Assembly: GCA_963576725.1 (NCBI GenBank)
Contig: OY755240.1
Location: 12,702,378 to 12,766,377, forward strand
Length of the DNA stretch: 64,000 bases
Origin: Azorinus chamasolen
Taxonomy: Eukaryota > Mollusca > Bivalvia > Cardiida > Solecurtidae
Direction: 5' to 3'
Shown here: in pieces, positions 1-11,040 of the stretch
Layout of the letters: every line of letters begins with the position of its first letter
Position numbering within the stretch: the stretch's first letter is position 1
The notes under the pieces: model-generated
Told to the model about the DNA's origin: nothing
The model's input: only the letters and a program-made list of their open reading frames with translations
The model's database searches: none
Program-made: the position numbers and the translations under genes

Positions 1-307
1 TATTATTCAATCTCATTTTCCCCTTCTAAATATCATGTGCGCAAGATCACCGGACAGTTGAATGCTGGGATAGAACATGGTGGTAAGCATGTTTACACTG
101 TTGTACTTAGTGGTTCAAACAGTAATTTCCAAAAAATGTTCATGTCGTTATATTCCTGGTAGGTATTTGTAAACAGATAAATATAATAATGAAACAGTTG
201 CATCTCTTTGATCTGTAATAAATAAACCGATAAATGCTTAGGTGCACAAGAAGACCGGACAGCATCGTACATCACATGTACATGTTTCTTTGGTGACGGG
301 TCAAAAC

Positions 308-1464
308 TGAGGGTGAAACGGTACACTACCCCTTCGGTTCGGTACACGGTACATGAGCCACAGTTCGGTACGTTTTCGGTACACAACTTTTTATCTTTTA
401 ACATAATGTTGAAGCTTACCTAAAAATCCTTTAGAATTAACTTCTTTTTGACTAGAATCATTAACTGCCACAGCTAGCAGTGATGATGATTAATCTCTTA
501 AAATTATAAACAATCAAGGGAAATACACTTAAAATAATGTAATACTGAACACCATGTTATAGACTATTGCTTTATAGTTCTTAAAATACAAGTCTCCTTC
601 TATGGAAAATATCACTATCTAGTAATCTCTTCAACTGGAACTTTAAAATAACCAAAACTGTGCTGGAAACAAGTAAACAAAGCATTGCAAACAGTGTATA
701 TATGATTAGATATCACTGATAGAAGTTTTCTAATCTTGGACTGCACTGTTTGTCTATAAATATTATACAAGTTTAAACACTGTGACATGTAGGATGATAT
801 TTGAAATTGAGCCTCACTATAAGATTTCCAACCAAACTGCATTGCAAACAGTGTAAACCCAGAGCAGCTGTCACATTCAAATGTCACTTTTTAACCAGAC
901 AGCTTATCTGGGTCCACACAGTTTTCAATGGACTATAGTTGAAAATCTCAGAGCTTAAAGTCTATTAGATAATAATACCCAGCACAATAAGGATTAATAA
1001 CAATAACTCACTTGTCTATCATCAGTAATTTCTACAACAGTCAGTTTGCGATCATTGCTTTATACAGCACGTTCGCGAAACAACGCTTACATATTGCCAT
1101 TCTGCTCTTAGACTGGCGTTCCCGAAAGTCAAAAGACTTCCAAACTTTTGACCTGTAGCTTGTCGGTGCATCTTTCAATTTTGGAACAGTTTCAAACTTC
1201 CAAAATTGAAAGATGCACTTTCGTTTCGCTCCGGAGAAGCCATGTATGTAAACTATGAGTAATATACTTAACGCGTAATCTAATTGGATATTATTTATAG
1301 AATGAACCAATCAGAGAACGGCTTTTATATCATTACGACAGATTCGTCCCTAGACATTACGAAATGTTCGGTACATACCATAAGGTGGAAATTAATACCG
1401 AAAACCGAACCGTAAGTGAAAAAAACGCTGTACATGTGTACCGTAACATACTGTTTCACCCTTA
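308..1464. mobile_element. non-autonomous hAT-like element with 8-bp target duplication
   Basis: The termini are TGAGGGTGAAAC at the left and GTTTCACCCTTA at the right. They are flanked by an identical 8-bp duplication, GTCAAAAC, at 300-307 and 1465-1472. Subterminal GGTACAC/GTACCG-rich stretches at 311-390 and 1351-1450 are also inverted. An 8-bp duplication with TA(G)GGGTG-like ends is what hAT elements leave. There is no transposase; short reading frames inside show no recognisable domain. It split the left terminus of the surrounding GGCCC-ended element. Confidence 0.6.
1166..1218. repeat. 20-bp perfect hairpin inside the hAT-like element
   Basis: Arms 1166-1185 and 1199-1218 are exact inverted copies separated by 13 bases. 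The hairpin lies inside the hAT-like element; no function can be assigned from sequence. Confidence 0.6.
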
Positions 1465-2994
1465 GTCAAAACGGCCCTGTTCCAAAACGGCCCTATACCA
1501 AAACGCCCACTTCCATAACGGCCCGGTCCAAAACGACCCGGTTTGCCAGTGTCAAAATGGCCCAGTTTTTATGATATTTGATGTATATTTGGTAGCGCTA
1601 TATAAATATCCATGTTTAATTGATTGAATAACACCCCTAGTATTTATGTTAATAAATTGTGTATTCATATTGTGTAAGACATGTGATTGAGGTATCGTCT
1701 ACGATATTGAACAGAGTCTGCACTACATGACACAGTATAAACAGGTTAATCTATTTATTTAATTTATTCATTTGTAAATGCAGCCCAATAAACAGTACAT
1801 AGGCAAGTAATTTATCAACTAATCCGGATTTTAGCTAAAAGACGTGCACCTTTAATATAAACAGCATATAGTCCTGTTCAAAGACGGTGTCAATTATCAG
1901 TTATTTAAAGAATTTCTACATGAATTTCAAATATACATGTATAACACTTTTAATTACCCGCATCTTTGATCTATTACGAATTACGAAACATCTATGATTA
2001 AGACTATCAAACATTATAATTGGTGTTACACTTTTAAATGTGTTTGTTGAAAATATATTTATTATATCAAAATGAAAACTAACATATTAGTATCAATTAT
2101 ACAGATACAACTTTTTCCCCACTAAGTTCATATTAATGATCACTAACCAAAGATGGGCCATTTTGACTCAGCAAAATTTGGTCTGGGGGATTAATAGAAT
2201 CAAGTATGGGTTTTGTTAAAGATGGGGGTTTCTATACCCGAGTTGGTTTCTATACCCGAGATTGGTCACTTCCATTCGGAAACGAGCTTTAGCTGATTAT
2301 TTTTCTCGCTGAAATATGCCCTAAAACCAAATAAATTAACGGATTTTGTGAAATACTACTTTACATTGCATATTAATACAACTTCCATATCTAATAGCAA
2401 CAAACTGCATCATAAAAGCGTGACACCAAATGACGTCGTTTGTTATGACAACCACAAACGTTACGTTTTGGTATAAAATATAAATGACTGAATGGTTACA
2501 AAATGTCTTCGGTTAATTAAATAGGCTTTTAAAATGTTTATATGATAAGTAGAATTTCATATTTGTGCTAATTACTTATATATTAATTTTAATTTATAAG
2601 GTTGTTGCCTATAAAAATGTTGGTATAATTCTGTAAGAGTTACTTCCCTTTTATTAATTTCGCCTAATCGCACGTATGAATACACTAGACAAGGGGTGTT
2701 ACAGATAACTATTTCTAGTACTGCTATTTTTAGTAACTCAGCTTATCTAGCACGTCTGAGAAGCAAGAAAAAGTGGACCATTTTAGACCGGGCTGTCATG
2801 GACGGGGCCGTTTTGGAATTGGGCCGTTTTGACCTGCATTCGTTTCTTTCACAACTCTGTTGTGTTGGTACTCATAAGAACAATCATGGAGATGAATTTG
2901 CTTAATATAAACAAGACAGGTTTTGACAAACAAATATTATTTTATATACACCTTTTATCTAGGGCTTAGAAATTTTGATTGTGTTTCTTTTCAG

Positions 2995-5900
2995 ACATTT
3001 GAACAGTATGAACTGGATGGATGTGACAACTGTGATGAATATTTACACATGAAAAATAATACAGATGCAGTGTATGACTGTACAAGTTCAAACTTTGATG
3101 GGTAAGAAAGAGTTTCTTTACCACTGAATCAGACTGTAAGTAAGAGGCATGCTTCAAACATCTTACTGATCAGCCAAACCCCAATAGTCCCTTTACAATA
3201 AAACCCCTCTAAACCGGACGTTTAATGTAGTACATGTATAAATATCGGTCTTGGAGACAGGTGGCAGCTTAATGCAGGGTGAAAGTCATGCAGAAAGCTC
3301 CTCAGTAGGAGCTTTCTGCACGACTTTCACCCTGCAGTAAGCAGCCACCTGTCTAAAAGTATCTTAATTTTTTCTCTACTAGAATTCCGGTTTGGAGGGG
3401 TTATACTGTATTAGAATACCAGAATTACCTGTGTCATGAATCATCGAATCGGAGATTCACTGAATCAGACCCGTTTCAGAATTTATCAGTGTCTATTTTT
3501 CCATTTGCAGGTGAACGAGCTATTGTCAATGCTATAGTAGTCTTTTCCTTGATAAAACTCCATGTTCTTTGCACTACAGTAGGGCTAGGCATTTTAAGGA
3601 AATTTATATAGCTTTTGACCGACTCAGTATGGAAATTATGCAGATACAGTAGCTGGTATATAGGAGCTTTATGCAATACATTCCCTCCTTCATTAAACTA
3701 TCGTATGACCAACAGACTTGTTTAATTTTTGTAAATGTCCTGTCTCTGCCATATGCATATGTATATATGTATGTCTGTCAGTGCCTGTTTATCTGATTGT
3801 TTGTTGGTCAGTTCAACCTGTCAACAGAGGCGGTTGATGGATGCAAAATATTGAAACTCCAAGTCAATTTCAGATGAAAATTGAGTTATTAAATAAAGAA
3901 AATAAAGCCTACAGAACACATTTAACAATTATTTGGTCTGTTTATGCATCCATTTATATTAGAAAATATGGTCGGATTCGGTGATTCGTGATACCCCAGA
4001 ATTACTGCCAAACTGGAACCACAGCTTCTGATCAATGCTAGAAAAGAGTGTATTGTCCAGGACCACAACAGACAATGCAACAAAAACTCTGGTCAAATGC
4101 CTAAATTTTGAGTAGTTGTTTATCTCGGTCTGCACCGGTTGCAATGATCAAGTGAACTACAAAATTCTAAAATTTTAATGCTCCTTTTCGGTAGATTCAT
4201 TCAAAGAGGTTGGGTCTAAAAATAGCGTATGGAGGAAATGGTTAACCCTTTACTTGTTGAATATTTGAGTAAGAAATAATAACATCATGATATTAATTAA
4301 CAGAATGTTTTAGTGGCATTATGGCCATGGCAGAAACTGTAGAATCACATCTATATTATATCATAAGCAAACAGAGCAGATCCTGATTAGGCACCTCCTA
4401 TAGGAGCCATCTGATCTGAGTCTACTCTGTTTGCAAAGGCATAGAATAGCGTGTGTATGGAGTAAAGGGTTAAATTATATCTGAGGATGTAAGTTTGAAT
4501 CCAGGTAAAGTTGTTAAGTTGTTAGTCATATCTGCTACGTTTTAGAGCTTGTCACAGCTCTTGGTCAGCATTGGTTAACCCTTACGATGCTGAATTTTCA
4601 AATGGACTATTCCAAAATTCAAACAGGCCAAGCTTATGGTGAATATTTAGGGATTGTTCTTAAGAAAAACTTGTGTAAAATGACAAACAATGCAGACCCT
4701 GATGAGAGGGCTCCTCATCTGGGTCGACAGTGTTTGCAAAGGACATTAGTGACTCATGTCCTGTACTGTAAGTGTTAAGTATTGTACCTTCTGTCTGTTG
4801 GGTATATCTGAGTCAGGATTGGGATGAATCTTTGAAAAATCAGTTATATACAAATGTAGTGGCAGGGATGTAAGCTGCCTTGCTATGCAAGCAGGCTTTT
4901 TGTAGAGATGTGGTAGACCATCTGACATGTGAACTCGGGGCTGTTAGTGTGAACCTTGTATCAATGTATTTAATCCTTTTCTCCATAAATACGCTTTTCT
5001 ATGCCTTGGCAAATGGATTAGACTCAGATCAGACGGCTCCAGTATGCTTTAGGAGCCATCTGATCAGGGTTGACTGTTTGCTTATAATATGACATATAAG
5101 ATATGATTCTACAACTTCTACCATGGCCAAAAATGTTTATATTTTTATTATAACAACTAATCTAACTAGTATTCATGATGTCATTACTTCTTGCATGAAG
5201 ATTCATGAAGTTATCTCTTTTCAATGATGATATATTGATACAGATTATAAAATAATACAATGCTGAAATAGATTTGAATGAAATATGATATTTGGCATGG
5301 TGTATACTTGGTACAAGCGCCTATTTGTTATATCATTGATATTTGTCAGTAACCACCGATTTTTCCTTTGTTTCTAGAATGATATCATTGATGGGACCAG
5401 ATGATAGCTGGGTAGCCAAGTGGCAGAGATTAGGTAAACCTTTCATATATGTATGTCATATTCAGAAATACCGGTACCTCGCTAATCTGGATACTGAAAT
5501 ACATATCATTATATGTCTTTAACCCTATTCATTATTCATGTAAGAAAGAATAACATCATAATACATTAATATTGATTAGATTATTTTTCATAATGGCATT
5601 TTAACATAGGACATTTTGACTCAGGCAGACACTGTAGAATCACATCTATATATTAACCCATTCCTCCATAGGCTATTTTTAGACCCAACCGCTTTGAATA
5701 AATCTACCAAAAAGGAGCATTTACTAGAGAAAAGGAACATTTTAGAATGTTGTAGTTTGAAACCATTGTGATAAATAGAGCATTTGCTTCTACAGGAGCA
5801 AATGCTCTATTTATCACAATGGTTTCAACAGGTGATTTTTACAGAGGCGTAGAAAGGCGTATTTATGGAGGAAAGGGTTAAGCAAACAGAGCAGACCCTG

Positions 5901-7100
5901 ATCAGACAGCTCCTAGAGAAACAGTCTGATGTTGGTCTACCCTGTTTGCAAAGGCATTAAAAAGTGTATTTATGGAGTAAAAGTGGCAGTTTAATGCAGG
6001 GTGAGGTCATACAGAAAGATCCTCTTAGAGCTTTCTACATGACTTGAACCCTGCACTAAACAAATGCTCTATTTATCACATTGGTTTCAAAACTACACAA
6101 TTCTAAAAGTTTCCTTTTCTATAGTAATGCTCTTGTTCGGTACATTTATACAAAGAGGGAATGGGTTTATCCATGTAATACTGTATTTGAAAAAAACTGC
6201 ACCATTTAACCCTTTCCCTGATGAACATTCTTGTAAGAAATACATGAACATCATAAATATTAATTAGCTGTTTTTTATGCCCCCAACGACGGGCATATGG
6301 TAATCGCATTGTCTGTCTTTCCGTCCATCTGTCCTTCCATCCGTCCATCCCAAATTTCGTGTCCCTTCTATAATAAATTAATAATAACTTTTTTATCTGT
6401 GAATGGATTTCAAAATAACCTGGCACAAATGTTCACCACACAAAGACAATGTGTCGCGTTCAACTCCCTAGTCCATGGGTCAAAGTCATCCTTCAGGGTC
6501 AAAGGTCAGGGGCAGAAGTGTTTCACAACCACACTCTTGTTTTATTATCTTGTTTTATTATCATGCCTAATATGGCATATGAACACAGGATATTTTGGCC
6601 ATGACAGAAAGTGTAAAATCAGGTCATAAGCAAACAGTGCATAGGAGTCACTGATCTGTGTCTACTCTGTCATCTGATCTGTGTCTAATCTGTCATCTGA
6701 TCTGTGTCTACTGTGTCATCTGATCTGTGTCTACTCTGTCATCTGATCTGTGTCTACTCAGTCATCTGATCTGTGTCTTCTCTGTCATCTGATCTGTGTC
6801 TACTGTGTCATCTGATCTGTGTCTACTCTGTCATCTGATCTGTGTCTACTCTGTCATCTGATCTGTGTCTACTCTGTCATCTGATCTGTGTCTAATCTGT
6901 TTCCAAAGCCATGAAAAGGTGTTTGTATCTAGTAAAGGGTTATGAAAGCTTATGTAAAACTTGTATTTCTTTTTGCAGAGAGATTTGTTAAAGGATGTTA
7001 TGCCATATCAGTGACTGGCCGACTGCCGCCTGGTATTGTGAGGGACCTAAAGAGGAAAGGCATACCATACAGACCTAGAGACGTCTCTCTGAAATCATAA
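2995..7100 (+). CDS. SUPT4H1: Transcription elongation factor SPT4 (3' exons)
   Basis: Three exons, 2995-3101, 5378-5433 and 6979-7100, have clean AG/GT borders and matching phases. They encode 94 residues ending at TAA 7098-7100. The protein matches SPT4 closely: the CDNCDEYL segment holds the second zinc-binding Cys pair, followed by [20 protein letters not shown] and [15 protein letters not shown]4 pairs with SPT5 in DSIF, which controls RNA polymerase II pausing and elongation in the nucleus. Human SPT4 has 117 residues, so about 23 N-terminal residues including the first Cys pair are missing. No matching exon is visible in 1-2994, so it probably lies upstream of the window. Both introns are packed with palindromic elements. 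The symbol is the vertebrate one. Confidence 0.95.
3196..3408. mobile_element. Tigger-like MITE, family C (AAACCGGA ends)
   Basis: The ends are CAATAAAACCCCTC and GAGGGGTTATACTG, flanked by TA on both sides (3194-3195, 3409-3410). The inner palindrome runs from GACAGGTGGCAGCTTAATGC to its inverse, centred at about 3303. It lies in SPT4 intron 2 (second visible exon boundary). Confidence 0.8.
4150..4473. mobile_element. half of a family B MITE joined to a complete family A2 MITE
   Basis: 4150-4245 is the right half of family B, ending GGAGGAAATGGTTAA. The TTAA at 4242-4245 is also the left terminus of an A2 copy running to TTAA 4470-4473. That copy has the palindromic core AGAGCAGATCC...GAGTCTACTCTG near 4410. 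The two elements share one TTAA. Confidence 0.75.
4575..4778. mobile_element. TTAA-flanked MITE, family K
   Basis: It is bounded by TTAACCCTTACGATGC and the inverse-like CTGTAAGTGTTAA. The central dyad GACCCTGATGAGAGGGCTCC / CTCATCTGGGTC lies near 4715. A shorter relative is present at 25855-26040. Confidence 0.55.
4970..5225. mobile_element. family A2 MITE, inverted, damaged ends
   Basis: It begins with the CTCCATAAATACGC terminus, passes the core (CAGACGGCTCC...GGAGCCATCTGATC) at about 5028-5065 and ends in the AT-rich CATGAATATTCATGA-type arm. The TTAA ends are mutated. Confidence 0.55.
5519..5984. mobile_element. family A2 MITE split by a nested family B MITE
   Basis: The A2 left arm (5519-5652) and right arm with core (5882-5984) are separated by a complete B element whose TTAA ends are 5653-5656 and 5878-5881. 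Joining the outer parts restores the usual A2 order. The order of insertion is therefore A2 first, B later. Confidence 0.75.
5653..5881. mobile_element. TTAA-flanked MITE, family B (nested)
   Basis: Ends are TTAACCCATTCCTCCATAGG and GGAGGAAAGGGTTAA. A long palindrome, CATTGTGATAAATAGAGCAT plus inverse, is centred near 5795 on GCTTCTACAGGAGC, a variant of the shared core. Confidence 0.8.
5984..6200. mobile_element. chimeric fragment: family C core joined to family B right half
   Basis: 5987-6058 is a family C inner palindrome without its termini. At about 6060 it switches directly to the B right half (ATGCTCTATTTATCACA) and ends GGGAATGGGTTTA. The abrupt switch suggests recombination between palindromes. 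Confidence 0.55.
6276..6545. repeat. bivalve-type interspersed repeat starting TTATGCCCCC
   Basis: It starts TTTATGCCCCCAACGACGGGC, continues with CCGTCCATC-rich pyrimidine sequence, then AGGTCAAAGTCATCC-like sequence, and ends in a T-rich tail. A relative lies at 10411-10900. Inserted inside an A2 element. No coding sequence. Confidence 0.5.
6645..6898. repeat. 23-bp tandem array born from a MITE arm
   Basis: About 11 copies of a 23-bp unit containing CATCTGATCTGTGTCTACTC. The same sequence occurs once in the right half of ordinary A2 elements, so the array is an amplification of that arm in place. Confidence 0.85.
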
Positions 7101-8018
7101 TACACGTCAAGTTAGAATGAGATAGCTACCAGTGAATGGAACTGCAAATAAGTCAGCTGAACAATAATCTTCAGAAATACTTCGTTTTTCTTGCAAGATT
7201 TTCAAGTGGCCATAGATGTATCTTTGACCAGACCTTTGTCTGGTTTTATGCTCTTATTTGACACTGAGCTTGGAGTTTTACTCTTTAAATCTAGCTTTAA
7301 TTAAATACATGTTACACATACTGGTGAGATAATTTGTAAAAGTCATTTTAAGCATTTTTTTTGAAAAATGGGTTTTTATGGATGATGCATCGTATTGACA
7401 CCTAAAACATTTAGTCTGGTGAACGTCTTGCTTAATTGGTGTCAAGAATTTTTATATTTTGAGATATGGGAAAAAGTTTATGGTGCTGTCATAGCCACAG
7501 TGTTGTCATAGTCACTGTGTTGTCATAGTCACTGTGTTGTCGTAGCTGATGTTATGTCATAATGTAATGTTTAACGAACTCAATTACCATTACAAGTACA
7601 TGTACCACATTCAGACTAAGTGGCGATTGATGGGTACTCTGAGTCCTGTACTGCTTTAACTCGTTACCTGAAAGAGATGCCTTTTTACTCCTTTGCAAAT
7701 AGAGTAGACCCAGACTAGATGGCTCAGGGTCTGTTCTGGTTGCTTATGGTTTTAAATGTTTAGAATCTACAGTCTAGGCTGTGACCAGTGCATCCTGAGG
7801 TCATTTGAAATTTTAAAAAAATCAGGTATATTTCATGATGTCATTATTTCTTACAGGGTTAAAAGAAACATATTCCTGTCCTGTGTAAGGATTGGCTGGA
7901 TATTGACAGTGGCCATGGTTAGATCTGATGCTTTTTTTTTATCGCAGTTCATTTGTATTTGAATGGCCACTCATTCAGAGCTCCAAACTAGAGGGTTTTT
8001 CAGGAAAACTGAATAATA
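7101..8018. other. SPT4 downstream region with one MITE relic
   Basis: Holds the presumed SPT4 3' UTR; no canonical AATAAA is seen within about 280 bases of the stop. There are three 20-bp repeats (TGTTGTCATAGTCACTG) at about 7490-7550 and an eroded inverted A2 copy at about 7655-7930. No gene seen. Confidence 0.5.
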
Positions 8019-8020
8019 TA

Positions 8021-8218
8021 CAGTAAAACCCCGCTAATGCGACCACCTAAAAGAGGTACATGTATAACTCTGGGTGCTAGATGCAGGTGGTAGCTTAATG
8101 CAGGACAAAAGTAATGCAGAAAGCTCCTCTCTCATTACTTTTGTCCTGCATTAAGCCACCACCTGCTAAAGACACCCATGTTTATCCATCAAGTGGTCGT
8201 ATTAGAGGGGTTCTACTG
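8021..8218. mobile_element. Tigger-like MITE, family C (ATGCGACCAC ends)
   Basis: Ends CAGTAAAACCCC and GGGGTTCTACTG flanked by TA (8019-8020, 8219-8220). The inner palindrome GCAGGTGGTAGCTTAATGC is present at both sides of the centre near 8125. Confidence 0.8.
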
Positions 8219-8265
8219 TATATACATGTACTGATAAATAGGCCAAACCTTATCCTTTTGGTACT

Positions 8266-8415
8266 GCTAAACCCATTCCCTCATATTGATGCCTCTGTAA
8301 ACATCACTTTTTGAAACTATTGTGGTAAGTACATAAAGTAGAGCAAATGCTCTATTTATCGCAATGGTTTCAGAACTATACAATTCTAAATATTGCTTTT
8401 CTTTATGGATGGGTT
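8266..8415. mobile_element. family B MITE, eroded
   Basis: Left terminus CCCATTCCCTCATATTGA, then the TAGAGCAAATGCTCTATTTA palindrome. The right arm is truncated after TTTTCTTTAT. Confidence 0.6.
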
Positions 8416-8692
8416 CTGATGTACCCAGACCTTGCAAAAGAATGTTGGACTAGTATACATGTATAAGGAAATGTGGCAATGTACTTTGTGTAACTTTGTG
8501 TAACTGGTCAGCAATATGTTGTCCTCTATGAGTGGGCCACTCTAATAATACAATACAAGGATAGGACCTGAGTCCAGAACTTCTTGGTTAATATTCTTAT
8601 ATCTCAACCAAAGCCTGTCTGTTTGGTACTCATTAGAGAGGATTCTAATGAGTACCGACAAGGTAGGGTTTAGCGGAGAAATAAAGAAAATA

Positions 8693-8891
8693 CAGTAAAA
8701 ACTCAATACTACGAACACTCTTAATACATACCATTATTGAACACAGGTGGCAGTTTAATGCTGGGTGAAAGTCATGCAGAAAGCTCCTCCCGGAGCTTTC
8801 TGCATGACTTCCAACCAGCATTAAGCTGCCACCTGCCTACAAAGACATAATTTTGTCATTACTAATATTTCGTAGTATCGAGTTTTTACTG
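8693..8891. mobile_element. Tigger-like MITE, family C (ACTACGAACAC ends)
   Basis: Ends CAGTAAAAACTCAATACTAC and its inverse, with TA on both sides (8691-8692, 8892-8893). The inner core is AAGCTCCTCCCGGAGCTT. The outer arm differs from the 8021 copy but the inner arm is the same. Confidence 0.8.
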
Positions 8892-8974
8892 TAGTTATGT
8901 TACCTAGTTTTACTAACTATCCCTCTTGTCTATGTGTACAGTTTGCAGATTGTGACATAGGTCACATGACATGA

Positions 8975-9118
8975 TCATATTGTATGGAAGTGACACACTG
9001 TATGAGTTACATCATAGTGTATGGAAGTGACACACTGTATGAGTTACATCATAGTGTATGGAAGTGACACGCTGTATGAGTTACATCATAGTGTATGGAA
9101 GTGACACGCTGTATAGAG
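8975..9118. repeat. 37-bp tandem repeat, about four copies
   Basis: The unit contains TGTATGGAAGTGACACACTG followed by TATGAGTTACATCATAG. The first copy starts near 8975 and the last is cut at about 9118. Confidence 0.8.
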
Positions 9119-9145
9119 AAGTCTTTTGACACTTTTGCAATAAGA

Positions 9146-9412
9146 GTAGGCAGTAGATCCAGATCAGGTGGCTCCTATAGGAGCCCTATGATTAGGTATA
9201 TCCAGATCTGATGGCTCCTATAGGAGCCCTATGATTAGGTAGACCCAGATCAGATGGCTCCTATAGGAGCCCTATGATTAGGTAGATCCAGATCAGACAG
9301 CTCCTATAGGAGCCCTATGATTAGGTAGATCCAGATCAGACAGCTCCTATAGGAGCCCTATGATTAGGTAGATCCAGATCAGACAGCTCCTACAGGAGCC
9401 CTATGATTAGGA
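9146..9412. repeat. 43-bp tandem array amplified from a family A core
   Basis: Six copies of a unit with CCAGATCAGACAGCTCC, TATAGGAGCCC and TATGATTAGG. It is the central dyad of an A/A2 element; the flanks (TTTTGCAATAAGAGTAG left, CTCCTCTGTTTGC right) are the rest of that element. Confidence 0.85.
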
Positions 9413-9544
9413 TCTCCTCTGTTTGCTTAGGGAGGAGTATATAACATAGATCTGATGCTATAGCCTCGACCATTACCAAAAGTTCCTTTGCTTATACAGT
9501 AAATGCCCTGTAAACAGGCATTTTAATAAAGAAGAATAAAGGTC

Positions 9545-9650
9545 TCTTAGGCATATATGTAGCTGCCAAATGCAGGGTGAAGTTCATGCAGATAGCACCT
9601 TTTGGAGCTTTCTGTATGACTCTTTATCACGCATTAAGCTGCCAGCTGTC
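9545..9650. mobile_element. family C inner palindrome without termini
   Basis: AGCTGCCAAATGCAGGGTGA and its inverse CACGCATTAAGCTGCCAGC surround an imperfect centre near 9597. The CAGTAAAACC termini are absent. Confidence 0.5.
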
Positions 9651-9898
9651 TTAACCCTTTCCCTCATATAAACATGTTTTCACACATTTGCAAACAGAGT
9701 AGACCCAAATGAGACAGCGCCTAGAGGAGCCGTCTGATTCGGCTCTATTCTGCTTGCTAATGGAATTTGAGATCTGTTTCTTTAGTTTCTAAAATGGCTA
9801 CACTGTTACACCTTCCATATTTCGTTATAACTAGTTTGGCCATGAATATTCAGTAGGTATTGAAATTTGGAATAAACATAGAACAGGGAAAGGGTTAA
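9651..9898. mobile_element. TTAA-flanked MITE, family A
   Basis: Full length. TTAACCCTTTCCCTCATATA at 9651 and GAACAGGGAAAGGGTTAA ending at 9898. The central dyad GACAGCGCCTAGAGGAGCC is near 9718. Confidence 0.85.
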
Positions 9899-9949
9899 AG
9901 ACAAGCATTGATACTAATTTGATTGTTTGCTTTAGAGGGTTTCATTGTA

Positions 9950-10153
9950 CAGTAAAACCTCTCTATAACGACCACTAAATTACATAAAGTATTTTGTGTA
10001 AAAGGCAGGTGGATGTTTAAAGCAAGGTGAAAGAAAAACAGAATGCTCCTATAGGAGCATTCTGTTTTACTTTCACCTTGCTTTAAGCAGCCACCTGCTC
10101 AAACTACCAACCAATTAACAAAATTTAGTGGGCATTATAGAGAGGTTTTATTG
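9950..10153. mobile_element. Tigger-like MITE, family C (TATAACGRCCAC ends)
   Basis: CAGTAAAACCTCTCTATAAC at the left and its inverse at the right, flanked by TA (9948-9949, 10154-10155). The inner palindrome has AAGCAAGGTGAAAG and a centre GCTCCTATAGGAGC at about 10046-10059, identical to the family A/B centre. Confidence 0.85.
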
Positions 10154-10410
10154 TATACCATTAGAACTGAGCTAATGTATTAGACTATTAGTATTCACCA
10201 AGTAAAGGGTTCATGTTTGAATGCAGAATAAAATGTTTTTATTTATGCTGACAGTGTTCTGAGTTGTTTTTACCAATATAAGACACTTCACCAATTTTAG
10301 ACCTCAATCTTATTTTGTTGAACAAAACATTCTATGTTTCAATTCTTATTCCTCAAATCATAGACGACTGTAAATGTTCAATCTGAAGTAATCTGGATAA
10401 AAATAAACTT

Positions 10411-10900
10411 GTTTATGCCCCCGTTGACGATAGTCAGGGGGCATTATGTTTTGCACCTGTCCCTCCGTCACGCTTTTACGTGCAGTTGGTTGTCACAGTT
10501 TTTTCATGGTCATATATCTCAGTAACCACTATAGCTATTGCCATGGAATTGCATATACACATTAACCATCATCTATATTTTCATTGTGCACCCAGACCAT
10601 GCTGTCCAAGGTCAAGGTCAAATTACCTGGAATTTTTACGTGCAGTTGGTTGTCACATTTAGGCCCTACTTGCAGTTGGTTGTGACAGTTTTTATTGTCT
10701 TATATCTCACTAACCACTATAGCTATTGGCATTGGATTGCATATACACATTAAACACCATCCATACTTTCATTGCGCACCCACTCCATGCTGCCCGCAAG
10801 CCAAAGGTCAAGGTCAAATGACTTAGGAATTTTACGTGCAGCTAGGCAAGCACCACCACGGGGGGCATCGCTGTGTCTTACAGACACAATTTTCTAGTTT
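10411..10900. repeat. interspersed repeat bounded by TATGCCCCC and GGGGGCAT
   Basis: Begins TTTATGCCCCCGTTGACGA, contains two diverged direct copies of a TACGTGCAGTTGGTTGTCAC segment (about 10478 and 10637), and ends GGGGGCATCGCTGTGTCTTA. Related to 6276-6545. Reading frames in it are chance. Confidence 0.5.
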
Positions 10901-11040
10901 CACAGTGAGATATTAAGGTTTTACAGTGCTGTGTTTAAGAGAAAGCGTCCGTTTTTAGCGTGTCTGTTTGAAAGAAAAAAGTCCACTGTATTGCTATAGT
11001 CTTTATGTACTATCTAATGTGTAGTTGACAATGCCATTCA

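Larger units (their letters stand above)
299..2834. mobile_element. DNA element with multi-copy CAAAACGGCCC-type ends
   Basis: The left end (from 1465, with its first bases at 299-307 cut off by the hAT-like insertion) carries about six degenerate copies of a CCAAAACGGCCC unit up to about 1566. The right end (about 2772-2834) carries the inverted units, and its last GGGCCGTTTTGACC mirrors the left terminus. One internal copy lies near 2152. No transposase reading frame is seen between, so it looks non-autonomous. The ends are plain to see; superfamily and exact borders are not known. Confidence 0.5.
6207..6947. mobile_element. family A2 MITE enlarged by an insertion and an internal tandem array
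   Basis: The A2 left arm begins TTAACCCTTTCCCTGATGAA. It is broken at about 6275 by a different repeat, resumes at about 6546 (GCCTAATATGGCATATGAACACAGG) and ends with a TATCTAGTAAAGGGTTA-type terminus. Its right arm contains a 23-bp tandem expansion. Confidence 0.7.

Noticed and set aside
1041..1310. 89-codon frame on - as a gene
   Set aside because: It lies within the hAT-like element and crosses a perfect hairpin; no domain.
6645..6898. CRISPR-like regular repeats
   Set aside because: 23-bp units directly abut; derived from an A2 element.
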